From a virus: a stretch of 41,951 bases of DNA. The notes below the pieces were generated by a model, which had not been told where the DNA came from, made no database searches, and saw nothing but the letters and a program-made list of their open reading frames with translations. Where the stretch lies: IMG/VR virus record IMGVR_UViG_3300032050_000284, positions 1-41,951 of that record. The stretch is one strand, 5' to 3'. Below, piece by piece: positions 35,583 to 41,951 of this stretch. A program made the translations under genes and the position numbers. Position 1 is the first letter of the stretch; each line of letters begins with the position of its first letter.

Positions 35583-37778
35583 TTACCCCGCAATTGTCCA
35601 GCCCTTTCCAGTTGCTATTGCTCTATCTCCTGCACTTAAACTTGCCGACCCGTAATTTCCAGTAATCGTAATTATTTGCGAACCTGCTGCAGTTCCTAGA
35701 AAAGTGAAAATTTCTCGTAAACTTCCCGATGATAATCTGCAGTTTGCATAACTAATTGCTCGTGTTGACCCACTCGCTAATGCACCACTGGCAAGTGAAT
35801 TACATCCACTAAATGCCAATGTGTTATTACTGGATGCAGAAAAAATTAACATCGGCACTTCTCGTAACGACACACAATCTTGAAATATACTATTAAATGC
35901 GCTACATCGTTGCGTATTTAACTGCGGAAGTGTTTGTAGTGATGTACAAGCTCTAAACATACTAGATGCGTCGAGAACGTTACTGGTGTTATACGGTGGA
36001 ACAGTTATTAAATTGGCACATTCAAAAAACATATTACTACAATTTGTTGCAGAATTTAAACTCAACGACGGTGCCGTTTGAAACATTGCTCCTCTAAACA
36101 TACTAAGGAAACTACTACCACTAACTGTATTCAATGTTGGAACAATTTTCAGTGACGAACAATTATTAAACATGCCACCAAAATCCGTTCCCCTTGATAC
36201 GTCCCACGACGGTGCTTTATATAAAGCAAAGCAATTTGAAAATGCAGAATTAAAATTAGAACCACTTGCTGTATTATACTCCGGTGCAACTAGTAATGAT
36301 TGACATCCATTAAACATATTGGAAAAATTTGTACCTCTACGTGTATCAATATTTGGAGCTTTGACTAGGCTATTACAACCACCAAACATACCTGAAAAAT
36401 TTGTACAATTTCTTGTGTCAAAATCGGGTACGGTTTTTAATCTACTGCACCCCGAAAAAGTTGAAGAAAATGCTGTTACATTTGCTGTGTTATATAGAGG
36501 AACTTTTTCTAAACTAGCACAGTTTTGAAACGTAGCAAGAAGACTTGTTGCACTAATTGTATTTACAAATGGCGCAATTCGTAAACTTGAACACCCATTA
36601 AACATTTGTGTGAAGTCGGTTACAAGTCTTGTATTTAACGAAGGTACTTCTATTAAGCGAGCACAATTTTGAAACATAGAAGACACGATTGTTGCTCTAG
36701 ACAAATTTATGGGAGGAATGCGTTCAATTGCACTAGCCCCATTAAACATAGCTGTAAAATTTGTACCATTTTCTGTGTTTAATAATGGAATTTCTTTTAA
36801 TGAAATGCAACTAGCAAACATACTTGTAAAATTTGTACCGCTTGTTGTGTTTAACAATGGAATTGTTTGTAACGTATTACATCCATTAAACATGGAAGAA
36901 AAATCTGTTACTCTTGATGTATCCAGTAATGGAATAGTTTGTAGTGCTCTGCAACCATTAAACATATTGGTCATGTTAACTACATTCGATGTGTTATATA
37001 TCGGAACGTTGATTAATGAACGACAGTTACGAAATACATTAGTAAATGCAAAAGATCCTGAACAATTTGTCGTATTTATGAATGGCGCAGATTGTAATGA
37101 AAAACAGTCCGAAAATCCAAAAGTAAATGTATTAAGTGGTTGAGACGAATTAAATGTTACAGATTGTAATTGATAAAACTCTCTAAACATAAATGATGCA
37201 TCGGTTACATTACTCGATGTTATATTAACTCGTTCAACCATTCCGTTCGATAGCACTTTTGTGAAAAACGTCTGTGATGTGGTGGATAAATTCAGTCGTG
37301 ATGCGGATGGCATAGAAATATTCATATCTAACCAACCAGTATCATACACCACAGAAGACCCGGTTAGAAAGTTGTGTCGTTCTTGTAAACTTAATAACGT
37401 AAAAATCTGGCCACCTTGCGGGATTACGCTGACAACTACTTGTTTATATCCACGACTACTTGTTGTACTATTTGATATACTATTATAATCATAATAATGT
37501 TGCGCTCGTACACCCGATGACATACTTTCTATAATACCATCTCCCCAATCTATTATGTAACTTCCAGATACCGTAAGTGCTACATAATTATCGGTTCTGT
37601 CAGGTATTGCCATTAATCCAACAAAACGTTGTTCTGATGGTGATAATTCTGGTAAACTTAGCCAATCCGATGGACGGACCCATGATTGCGTTTCTGGTAT
37701 ATCTGGTGATATTGGGTACACCCATTGTACCACATTTTTATTTGTGACCGTAGACGAATTTAGATTAATACTTGACAT
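35583..37778 (-). CDS. BspA-like (DUF285) leucine-rich-repeat adhesin (731 aa)
   Basis: 731 residues. Residues 1-190 include IIDWGDGIIE (Asp77-Gly-Asp), a PKD-like strand typical of proteins with this repeat, and a beta-rich domain. From about 191 to 648 there are 19 repeats of 24 residues (a few 23 or longer) with consensus T-x-F-x-x-MF-x-x-C-x-x-L-x-x-x-P-x-x-NT. Examples are TDFSSMFNGCNTLQTIP and TNFSNMFNGCQSLLVAP. This is the BspA/DUF285 LRR class found on bacterial and protist surfaces; Cys in most units would line one face. The C-terminus LREIFTFLGTAAGSQIITIT to GKGWTIAG is the usual closing segment. Probably a tail-attached adhesin presenting an elongated binding surface. Confidence 0.85.
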   Translation of the reverse strand: MSSINLNSSTVTNKNVVQWVYPISPDIPETQSWVRPSDWLSLPELSPSEQRFVGLMAIPDRTDNYVALTVSGSYIIDWGDGIIESMSSGVRAQHYYDYNSISNSTTSSRGYKQVVVSVIPQGGQIFTLLSLQERHNFLTGSSVVYDTGWLDMNISMPSASRLNLSTTSQTFFTKVLSNGMVERVNITSSNVTDASFMFREFYQLQSVTFNSSQPLNTFTFGFSDCFSLQSAPFINTTNCSGSFAFTNVFRNCRSLINVPIYNTSNVVNMTNMFNGCRALQTIPLLDTSRVTDFSSMFNGCNTLQTIPLLNTTSGTNFTSMFASCISLKEIPLLNTENGTNFTAMFNGASAIERIPPINLSRATIVSSMFQNCARLIEVPSLNTRLVTDFTQMFNGCSSLRIAPFVNTISATSLLATFQNCASLEKVPLYNTANVTAFSSTFSGCSRLKTVPDFDTRNCTNFSGMFGGCNSLVKAPNIDTRRGTNFSNMFNGCQSLLVAPEYNTASGSNFNSAFSNCFALYKAPSWDVSRGTDFGGMFNNCSSLKIVPTLNTVSGSSFLSMFRGAMFQTAPSLSLNSATNCSNMFFECANLITVPPYNTSNVLDASSMFRACTSLQTLPQLNTQRCSAFNSIFQDCVSLREVPMLIFSASSNNTLAFSGCNSLASGALASGSTRAISYANCRLSSGSLREIFTFLGTAAGSQIITITGNYGSASLSAGDRAIATGKGWTIAG
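35835..37208 (-). repeat. Nineteen tandem 24-codon leucine-rich repeats
   Basis: The coding sequence repeats with a 72-nt period through this part of the BspA-like gene, with conserved Met-Phe, Cys, Leu, Pro and Asn-Thr positions. Units are diverged at the DNA level, so the array is old rather than freshly expanded. Confidence 0.8.
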
Positions 37779-37781
37779 ATC

Positions 37782-38099
37782 TTATATTTCCGTACCAAAT
37801 AAATTAAAGGCAAGACCGTTGGACCCTGCAAACACTGAAACGACATCCGACCCACTAAGGGTCATGCCAATTGTCAATAATACCGTATCATTTCCATTAA
37901 CTGTCGTATCATACGATACATAATGTTTATTTGCAATACTCTCTGCTCCCGGACGCACGGCCATGCGAAATGTTGCAACACTACTTGAAACGTTACACAC
38001 GGCCAGTGTCGAAATTACTGCTTCTCGTGGAGCAGTATATAATGTTTGTAAAGATCCAGAGGTAGGATTCAATTGTCCTAATACTCTATATGTTGGCAT
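37782..38099 (-). CDS. Small phage structural protein (105 aa)
   Basis: 105 residues, one beta-sandwich-like domain: YRVLGQLNPTSGSLQTLYTA, then AVISTLAVCNVSSSVATFRM, AVRPGAESIANKHYVSYDTT, VLLTIGMTLSGSDVVSVFAG and a closing LAFNLFGTEI. This pattern (TLYTAP, CN-x-S, GxTLxxGD-like) is frequent in short proteins next to phage fibre genes. It is separated by 3-4 nt from both neighbours, so the three are co-translated. Likely a fibre or tail decoration protein; no enzymatic role is visible. Confidence 0.68.
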   Translation of the reverse strand: MPTYRVLGQLNPTSGSLQTLYTAPREAVISTLAVCNVSSSVATFRMAVRPGAESIANKHYVSYDTTVNGNDTVLLTIGMTLSGSDVVSVFAGSNGLAFNLFGTEI

Positions 38100-38103
38100 A
38101 GTA

Positions 38104-38637
38104 TTACAACCCCGCTAATAAAAATGGATGAAAAGATTCGCCACTTCCTTGAGTTCCGCCGGCGGCATTTAGTGCATAACTGGCGGTTACTGCATAACTT
38201 GCCGATGTAATGGTTCCCAGAAACGAACCGGTAAAAGTTCCAATGGCATTACTCGTTGCATTTAATAGTGCTCGGACAATAATGTTGGATTGTGATGGCG
38301 GTGCATAAGTAAATGATAACGTGGTACCGCTTAATGAATAATCTACAGTTTTTGTTTGTGTTAGACCGCCAACAACTACCGTCAATGAATCGATATTATA
38401 GGTGTCAGACAACGTGTATTGTGTTGTAACACCATTTCCTTCAAAAATATCTTCGTCGATATTTACGGCAACGCCAGTTAATACAACCGGTGCCCAACTT
38501 GCAGATATTGCATTGTTTGCCCAACTACTCGTACCAAATAAAGAGCCAGTAATTCCTCTGGTTACGTTGAGAGAACCAGTAATTAATGTACTCCCAGAAA
38601 CTATTAGGCCTTTTCTTGCAACAAATTCATTTGCCAT
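38104..38637 (-). CDS. Short tail fibre protein (177 aa)
   Basis: 177 residues. The N-terminus MANEFVARKGLIVSGSTLIT is nearly the same as that of the 697-residue fibre (MANEFIARNGLKV), so both probably use the same attachment domain. LFGTSSWANNAISASWAP follows. A central domain (about 57-130: VNIDEDIFEGNGVTTQYTLS, SLTVVVGGLTQTK, TLSFTYAPPSQSNIIVRAL) is a small beta domain widely found in phage fibres. It ends with FTGSFLGTITSASYAVTASY and SFHPFLLAGL. Probably a short fibre or adaptor. A large hairpin lies immediately upstream. Confidence 0.75.
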   Translation of the reverse strand: MANEFVARKGLIVSGSTLITGSLNVTRGITGSLFGTSSWANNAISASWAPVVLTGVAVNIDEDIFEGNGVTTQYTLSDTYNIDSLTVVVGGLTQTKTVDYSLSGTTLSFTYAPPSQSNIIVRALLNATSNAIGTFTGSFLGTITSASYAVTASYALNAAGGTQGSGESFHPFLLAGL

Positions 38638-38780
38638 TACACACTCTCATATAAAAGGACACTTCCAAATATGTGAAAACCACACACTTGGAAGTGAGAA
38701 GATGTTGTATCGTAAATTATATTATTTTTGATACACCATCCTCTTCACTGTCCAAGGGGTGTGTTACTACTATAAGTATC
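38638..38780 (-). promoter_or_regulatory. Longest intergenic gap, with a large hairpin and an alternative hairpin
   Basis: This 143-nt gap contains an imperfect hairpin. The arm 38681-38711 pairs with 38730-38763 in blocks CACAC, CTTGGA, AGTGA, ATG and TGTATC, broken by short mismatches, around an AT-rich 18-nt loop. A second, 9-bp hairpin (CACTTCCAA 38660-38668 with TTGGAAGTG 38688-38696) uses part of the same left arm, so the two exclude each other. On the transcript the structure comes after the 697-residue fibre gene and before the short fibre gene. It could be a terminator or processing site, or an attenuator-like switch; only a short GTTTTC tract follows the large stem, so a classic terminator is not certain. 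Confidence 0.6.
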
Positions 38781-40874
38781 TTAAATCATACGCACAGACG
38801 TTTTTACCGTCCATGTACTACTGTCACCTGAGAGTTTCAGTCGAACATTTGCATTTAAGATATCTACCGTAAATACTTCGTTTAATGTGTCACCAATATC
38901 ATTCGTAGAAGTGTCGGTAAATTCCACTGTAGATGTGCCTGCTTGCCACACAGCAAATACCGTTCCCGTTCGAAGATTTGTTCCACTCTTAAGTACATAA
39001 TCAAAATGTGCCGCATCATAACTGCTTGTTGCAAGAGATACGACGACAGAATTTAATGGACTTGGTATGGTTGCACTTCCAGAGGCATACAATATTCCTT
39101 GAATAATTGCGCCACCTTGCAGTGTTACTGTGTCGGCAGTAGTTGCTCCATACGGAGTAATGTTTTGTAAACCGTATGCATACGAACCACCAATATTGAG
39201 GTCTACGCCATTGAAATTAATGGGTTTAGTACTTACTGAGCCGTCAGTTACCGTGAAATTTGAACTCGTGAATGATGCAACACCACGTGCAGTCGTTGTT
39301 GCATTACTTCCACTGAGTATTACTGTTTGTCCACTGACCGTTGCTGCTATACCATTTCCGCCTGCAACTGTTAATCCCTGTGTCTTAAGATTAATTGACC
39401 CCTGACCACCCTGTGAGCCTGTTACACTTAACGTACTAACAACGCCGGTAAGATTACTACCATCGCCACTGAATGCTGATGCACTTACTGAACCGGTAAC
39501 AGTTAGTCCGGCTTCAATATGTGTCAATCGTGATGGGAAATCTATGCGAATTGAACTTGAATCTGGTCTACTGTCTATATGGTCCGTTCCAGAAGCAACT
39601 GGAACTCTACCTGCCGTCAATCCAACTTCATTACCTAATGTACTAGTGTTTACTGGTCCGGCAATAAACATAGCACTGTTGTACGGTGCACCGCTTATGT
39701 TTTCATAAATAAAATGATGATTTAAACTGTCCCAGTAAATAGATGCAGTTGCTACACTGGAGCCCGAGTCTCTAACCGACAATCCACCAAATCGTGTTAT
39801 ATCATCAGTGTTTACTATAATTTTATTATCGCCAACCACATATTGTGAGGAAGTAACATACTGCGTACTCATTGTTGCGGCAGTTACTATTCCCGTTACC
39901 GTTAATGAACCGGAAATGTTCACATCTTTGGCAATACCCACCCCACCTTGAACAATTAACGCACCATTATTGAAAGCTGTACTATTTGTGGTGTCACTGA
40001 TTGTCTGTACACCCGTGAAGGTATTTGAACCGGTGGTGGCAAGTGTGGCAATTCCCGTAGTGTTACGGACATCTACTTGCGTTGAACTACTAATAGTTCC
40101 GGCTGGAATTGATACCGTAATAGTTTGACCAGATGCATTTGTTGTAACACCGTTGGCGCCATTAATAGTTAATGTCTGCGTCTGTAGGTTTATCGTGCCA
40201 GTTCCAGTAGTTCCAGCAGTACTAAGTGTACTTGCAACTCCTGTTAATCCACTGCCATCGCCTTTAAACGAACCGGTAAACGAGCCAGTAAATGGTGTAG
40301 TGGTACTATTAAATTGGAGTGAACTACTAAAGACACCTTCTGTATTCAGTTCTTTCTTAACACCATCTAAAAAGTGTACCGATGAAGTGTCTAATGTAAG
40401 TGTACGTGTTGAGGTAATGTCACCACCGCCACTTAAACCAGAACCCGCTGTAATAGATACTGTGCTATGGTCAATATGTTGATTTGCTACATAATTTGTA
40501 GTAAGATTATGATCAATTTGTCCTGAAGAGGAAACTAATGATGGTTTATTGACTACATTTGCATATTCTACATATGAAGCCGTTGCCGAACTTCCAACCG
40601 TAATTGTTACTGGAAAGGTTGAGCCATCACCCTTCGTAAACGTAATAGTGCTACCAGCACCACTTGCAGTTACAACACTATTTGTAGCTAATGAGGCAGT
40701 GGTTGCATACGACGAACTAATAACACCGGTGACATTTTGACCATTGCCATAAAATGCCGTTGCTTTAATGTTTCCAGACGAAGTTACGTCTGTACTAAAT
40801 CTACTAGATCCAGTTATCTCTATCCCAGACGCAAGTACTTTTAGTCCGTTGCGTGCTATAAATTCATTTGCCAT
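38781..40874 (-). CDS. Tail fibre protein (697 aa)
   Basis: 697 residues. It starts MANEFIARNGLKVLASGIEI, close to the 177-residue fibre. The shaft includes SSYATTASLATNS, GSFTGSFKGDGSGLTGV and the paired segments LSTAGTTGTGTINLQTQ / LSVTGSQGGQGSINLKTQ. It holds SSVHFLDGVKKELNTEG, identical to part of the 1775-residue fibre. A segment near 355-420 (YVVGDNKIIVNTDDITRFGG, IYWDSLNHHFIYEN) resembles a phage-fibre module found widely. The last ~75 residues (FDYVLKSGTNLRTGTVFAVW, EFTDTSTNDIGDT, TWTVKTSVRMI) match the end of the adjacent 314-residue protein. A promoter-like TATTTAT motif lies 25 nt upstream, with TTGGAGAT as ribosome binding site. Confidence 0.8.
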   Translation of the reverse strand: MANEFIARNGLKVLASGIEITGSSRFSTDVTSSGNIKATAFYGNGQNVTGVISSSYATTASLATNSVVTASGAGSTITFTKGDGSTFPVTITVGSSATASYVEYANVVNKPSLVSSSGQIDHNLTTNYVANQHIDHSTVSITAGSGLSGGGDITSTRTLTLDTSSVHFLDGVKKELNTEGVFSSSLQFNSTTTPFTGSFTGSFKGDGSGLTGVASTLSTAGTTGTGTINLQTQTLTINGANGVTTNASGQTITVSIPAGTISSSTQVDVRNTTGIATLATTGSNTFTGVQTISDTTNSTAFNNGALIVQGGVGIAKDVNISGSLTVTGIVTAATMSTQYVTSSQYVVGDNKIIVNTDDITRFGGLSVRDSGSSVATASIYWDSLNHHFIYENISGAPYNSAMFIAGPVNTSTLGNEVGLTAGRVPVASGTDHIDSRPDSSSIRIDFPSRLTHIEAGLTVTGSVSASAFSGDGSNLTGVVSTLSVTGSQGGQGSINLKTQGLTVAGGNGIAATVSGQTVILSGSNATTTARGVASFTSSNFTVTDGSVSTKPINFNGVDLNIGGSYAYGLQNITPYGATTADTVTLQGGAIIQGILYASGSATIPSPLNSVVVSLATSSYDAAHFDYVLKSGTNLRTGTVFAVWQAGTSTVEFTDTSTNDIGDTLNEVFTVDILNANVRLKLSGDSSTWTVKTSVRMI

Positions 40875-40899
40875 GCACTATCTCCAAAATAGTTTATAT

Positions 40900-40906
40900 A
40901 TAAATA
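40900..40906 (-). promoter_or_regulatory. Promoter-like TATTTAT motif before the 697-residue fibre gene
   Basis: TATTTAT on the minus strand in the context GATATTTATATATAA, 25 nt before ATG 40874, in a 32-nt gap; it abuts the stop of the upstream fibre gene. Confidence 0.4.
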
Positions 40907-41851
40907 TCAGGTTACATTGGAAAACATTTTAAATAAACATTGTATAGTCCATGCACCAGATCCTAATCCCGCACTATATGCTCTTAGTAATATATTATTT
41001 CCCACTCGTATGAAATTAAACGATAAATCACTTGTATCCCCCACACCAGTATTCGATACATCAGTGTATGATATACTACTTCCACTCCAAGTAGCATATA
41101 ATGCTCCGGCTCGCAATGCCCCAGTTCGTTGTGCCACATATTCAACTGATACACCACTGTGTTGAATTGAGGAGAACGGAGGATCTATGATTTCTGTTGC
41201 CGCAAATACACCAGATTTTACCGAAGATGATATTATTGTTGCAGTTGTCGGCGTATTTGTTAATACTGATAACTGTGATGTTTCGACTGTCCCTCGTACT
41301 TTACTTGCAAATGATGCAGACTCAACAGTCCATCCTGCCGCCTGCGTGGAAGACGACACCAGTCCCGGTGGCTTATTTGTGAGAGTGTCCCACGAGCTAA
41401 CGGAACCACTAACATAAGATGCAGTTAACGCATAGGAAGCACTTACGGCATTCTGTGCATATGATGCAGATGCAATTAATGTGGGTTTATTCTGTATATC
41501 CGTGTAGTTAACTTGCGTAGAACTGGATATAATTCCCACAGGAATATTTTGTAGTTGTGTATAATTTACTTGCGTCGAAGAGGAAATTAATCCTTCAGGT
41601 TTTCCTAATAACCCATCCCAAGAATTACTAGCACCAGATACGTAACTTGCCGTAACGGCAAAATCTGCAACTCTGTAGAATGAGTCAGCTTGTGTAGAAA
41701 CAATTGTACTCGGTAAATCTAAGTTTACCACATACGTGTCGCCTGCCGTTATAGATACTGCATATTGGTCAGGTGGTTGTAGATTTACACTTAAATTATC
41801 TCCTGTGTCTATCACTACCAAAATATCACTAGTATCCAATGAACCTGACAT
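40907..41851 (-). CDS. Tail fibre protein (314 aa)
   Basis: 314 residues. A leader of about 60 residues (ILVVIDTGDNLSVNLQPPDQ, YVVNLDLPSTIV) is followed by a shaft of repeats, with STQVNYTQLQNIPVGIISSS and STQVNYTDIQNKPTLI, then SASYALTASYVSGSVSSWDT. The C-terminal domain (about 235-314: VEYVAQRTGALRAGALYATW, ISYTDVSNTGVGDTSDLSF, AWTIQCLFKMF) resembles the end of the 697-residue neighbour, so both probably share a receptor-contacting or trimerising tip. The stop of the preceding gene is 3 nt before this ATG. Likely a short fibre. Confidence 0.75.
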   Translation of the reverse strand: MSGSLDTSDILVVIDTGDNLSVNLQPPDQYAVSITAGDTYVVNLDLPSTIVSTQADSFYRVADFAVTASYVSGASNSWDGLLGKPEGLISSSTQVNYTQLQNIPVGIISSSTQVNYTDIQNKPTLIASASYAQNAVSASYALTASYVSGSVSSWDTLTNKPPGLVSSSTQAAGWTVESASFASKVRGTVETSQLSVLTNTPTTATIISSSVKSGVFAATEIIDPPFSSIQHSGVSVEYVAQRTGALRAGALYATWSGSSISYTDVSNTGVGDTSDLSFNFIRVGNNILLRAYSAGLGSGAWTIQCLFKMFSNVT

Positions 41852-41854
41852 ATA

Positions 41855-41951
41855 TTATCTCGTTACCGCAGGTCTTACTATAATCATACCTTCTAATATT
41901 CTCCGTGTAACGGATACCGGTGAAGTGGAAGTGGCGTATATGTCATACACA
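41855..41951 (-). CDS. C-terminal end of an upstream gene (5'-partial)
   Basis: Thirty-one codons and a TAA are visible; the rest lies beyond the right edge. The visible end reads VYDIYATSTSPVSVTRRILE then GMIIVRPAVTR. An ending of the type (I)YD-I ... VTR-x-LEG-x-(V/I)-x-V ... VTR is common in small phage structural proteins encoded next to fibre genes. It continues the same minus-strand run, with 3 nt before the next ATG. Function not assignable from this fragment. Confidence 0.7.
   Translation of the reverse strand, partial: VYDIYATSTSPVSVTRRILEGMIIVRPAVTR

Noticed and set aside
125-41417. Many plus-strand open frames of 60-200 codons across the window
   Set aside because: All lie opposite clearly better minus-strand genes, have low-complexity or compositionally odd translations mirroring those genes, and recognisable domains occur only on the minus strand.
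1-41951. tRNA and rRNA genes
   Set aside because: No cloverleaf-like or rRNA-like segment was noticed, and almost all of the sequence is occupied by coding regions.

Overview
The window looks like a continuous piece of the structural (virion) region of a large contractile-tailed, T4-superfamily-like bacteriophage, probably an uncultivated environmental myovirus. The evidence is a baseplate hub with an embedded lytic domain, a gp53-like LysM wedge protein, a tube-cap-like protein, a tape measure and a gp26-like protein, followed by a very large set of tail-fibre and adhesin genes built from the Ser/Thr/Ala repeats (GSFTGSF, ASFATSAS, TSSWANNA) common in environmental phage fibres. The DNA is AT-rich by eye, coding is dense, and every supported gene lies on the minus strand, so transcription runs right to left. 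No rRNA, tRNA, CRISPR array, integrase or transposon was seen. The host cannot be named from this sequence.

Region A (1-10730, tail and baseplate core). In transcription order: a gp26-like baseplate assembly protein (9957-10730), a 68-codon overlapping frame (9788-9994), a small protein of five exact 19-residue repeats (9423-9791), the tape measure (6047-9418), a tube-cap/hub-adaptor-like protein (3784-6033), a gp53-like LysM protein (3519-3782), and a giant hub protein carrying a transglycosylase-like domain. That last frame is open from 3516 to the left edge for 1172 codons.

Region B (10767-12916). A SMARCAL1-like SNF2 helicase with an N-terminal ExoX/DUF3820-like module, and a small coupled protein upstream of it.

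Region C (12934-18580). Five overlapping or abutting glycosyltransferase-like genes: PF11397-type GlcNAc transferase, DUF3431-like, two GT-A-like and HtrL/YibB-like. The gene immediately upstream on the transcript encodes a mucin-like Pro/Thr stalk carrying four small cystine-rich (knottin-like) modules. The gene order suggests a virion-glycosylation cassette with its substrate beside it; this is the most interesting candidate system in the window.

Region D (18618-41951). About twenty structural and adhesin genes: fibres of 177 to 1775 residues, beta-helix (pectate-lyase-like) segments, a YadA-head-like repeat block, two LamG lectin domains, a glycine-rich adhesin tip, a 19-repeat BspA/DUF285 leucine-rich protein, and many short accessory proteins. 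Sequence cassettes are shared between these genes, which suggests recombination among fibres. Gaps are very short. Five of the seven gaps of 30 nt or more carry the same minus-strand motif TATTTAT 23-29 nt before the next start codon, and the longest gap (38638-38780) holds a large imperfect hairpin.
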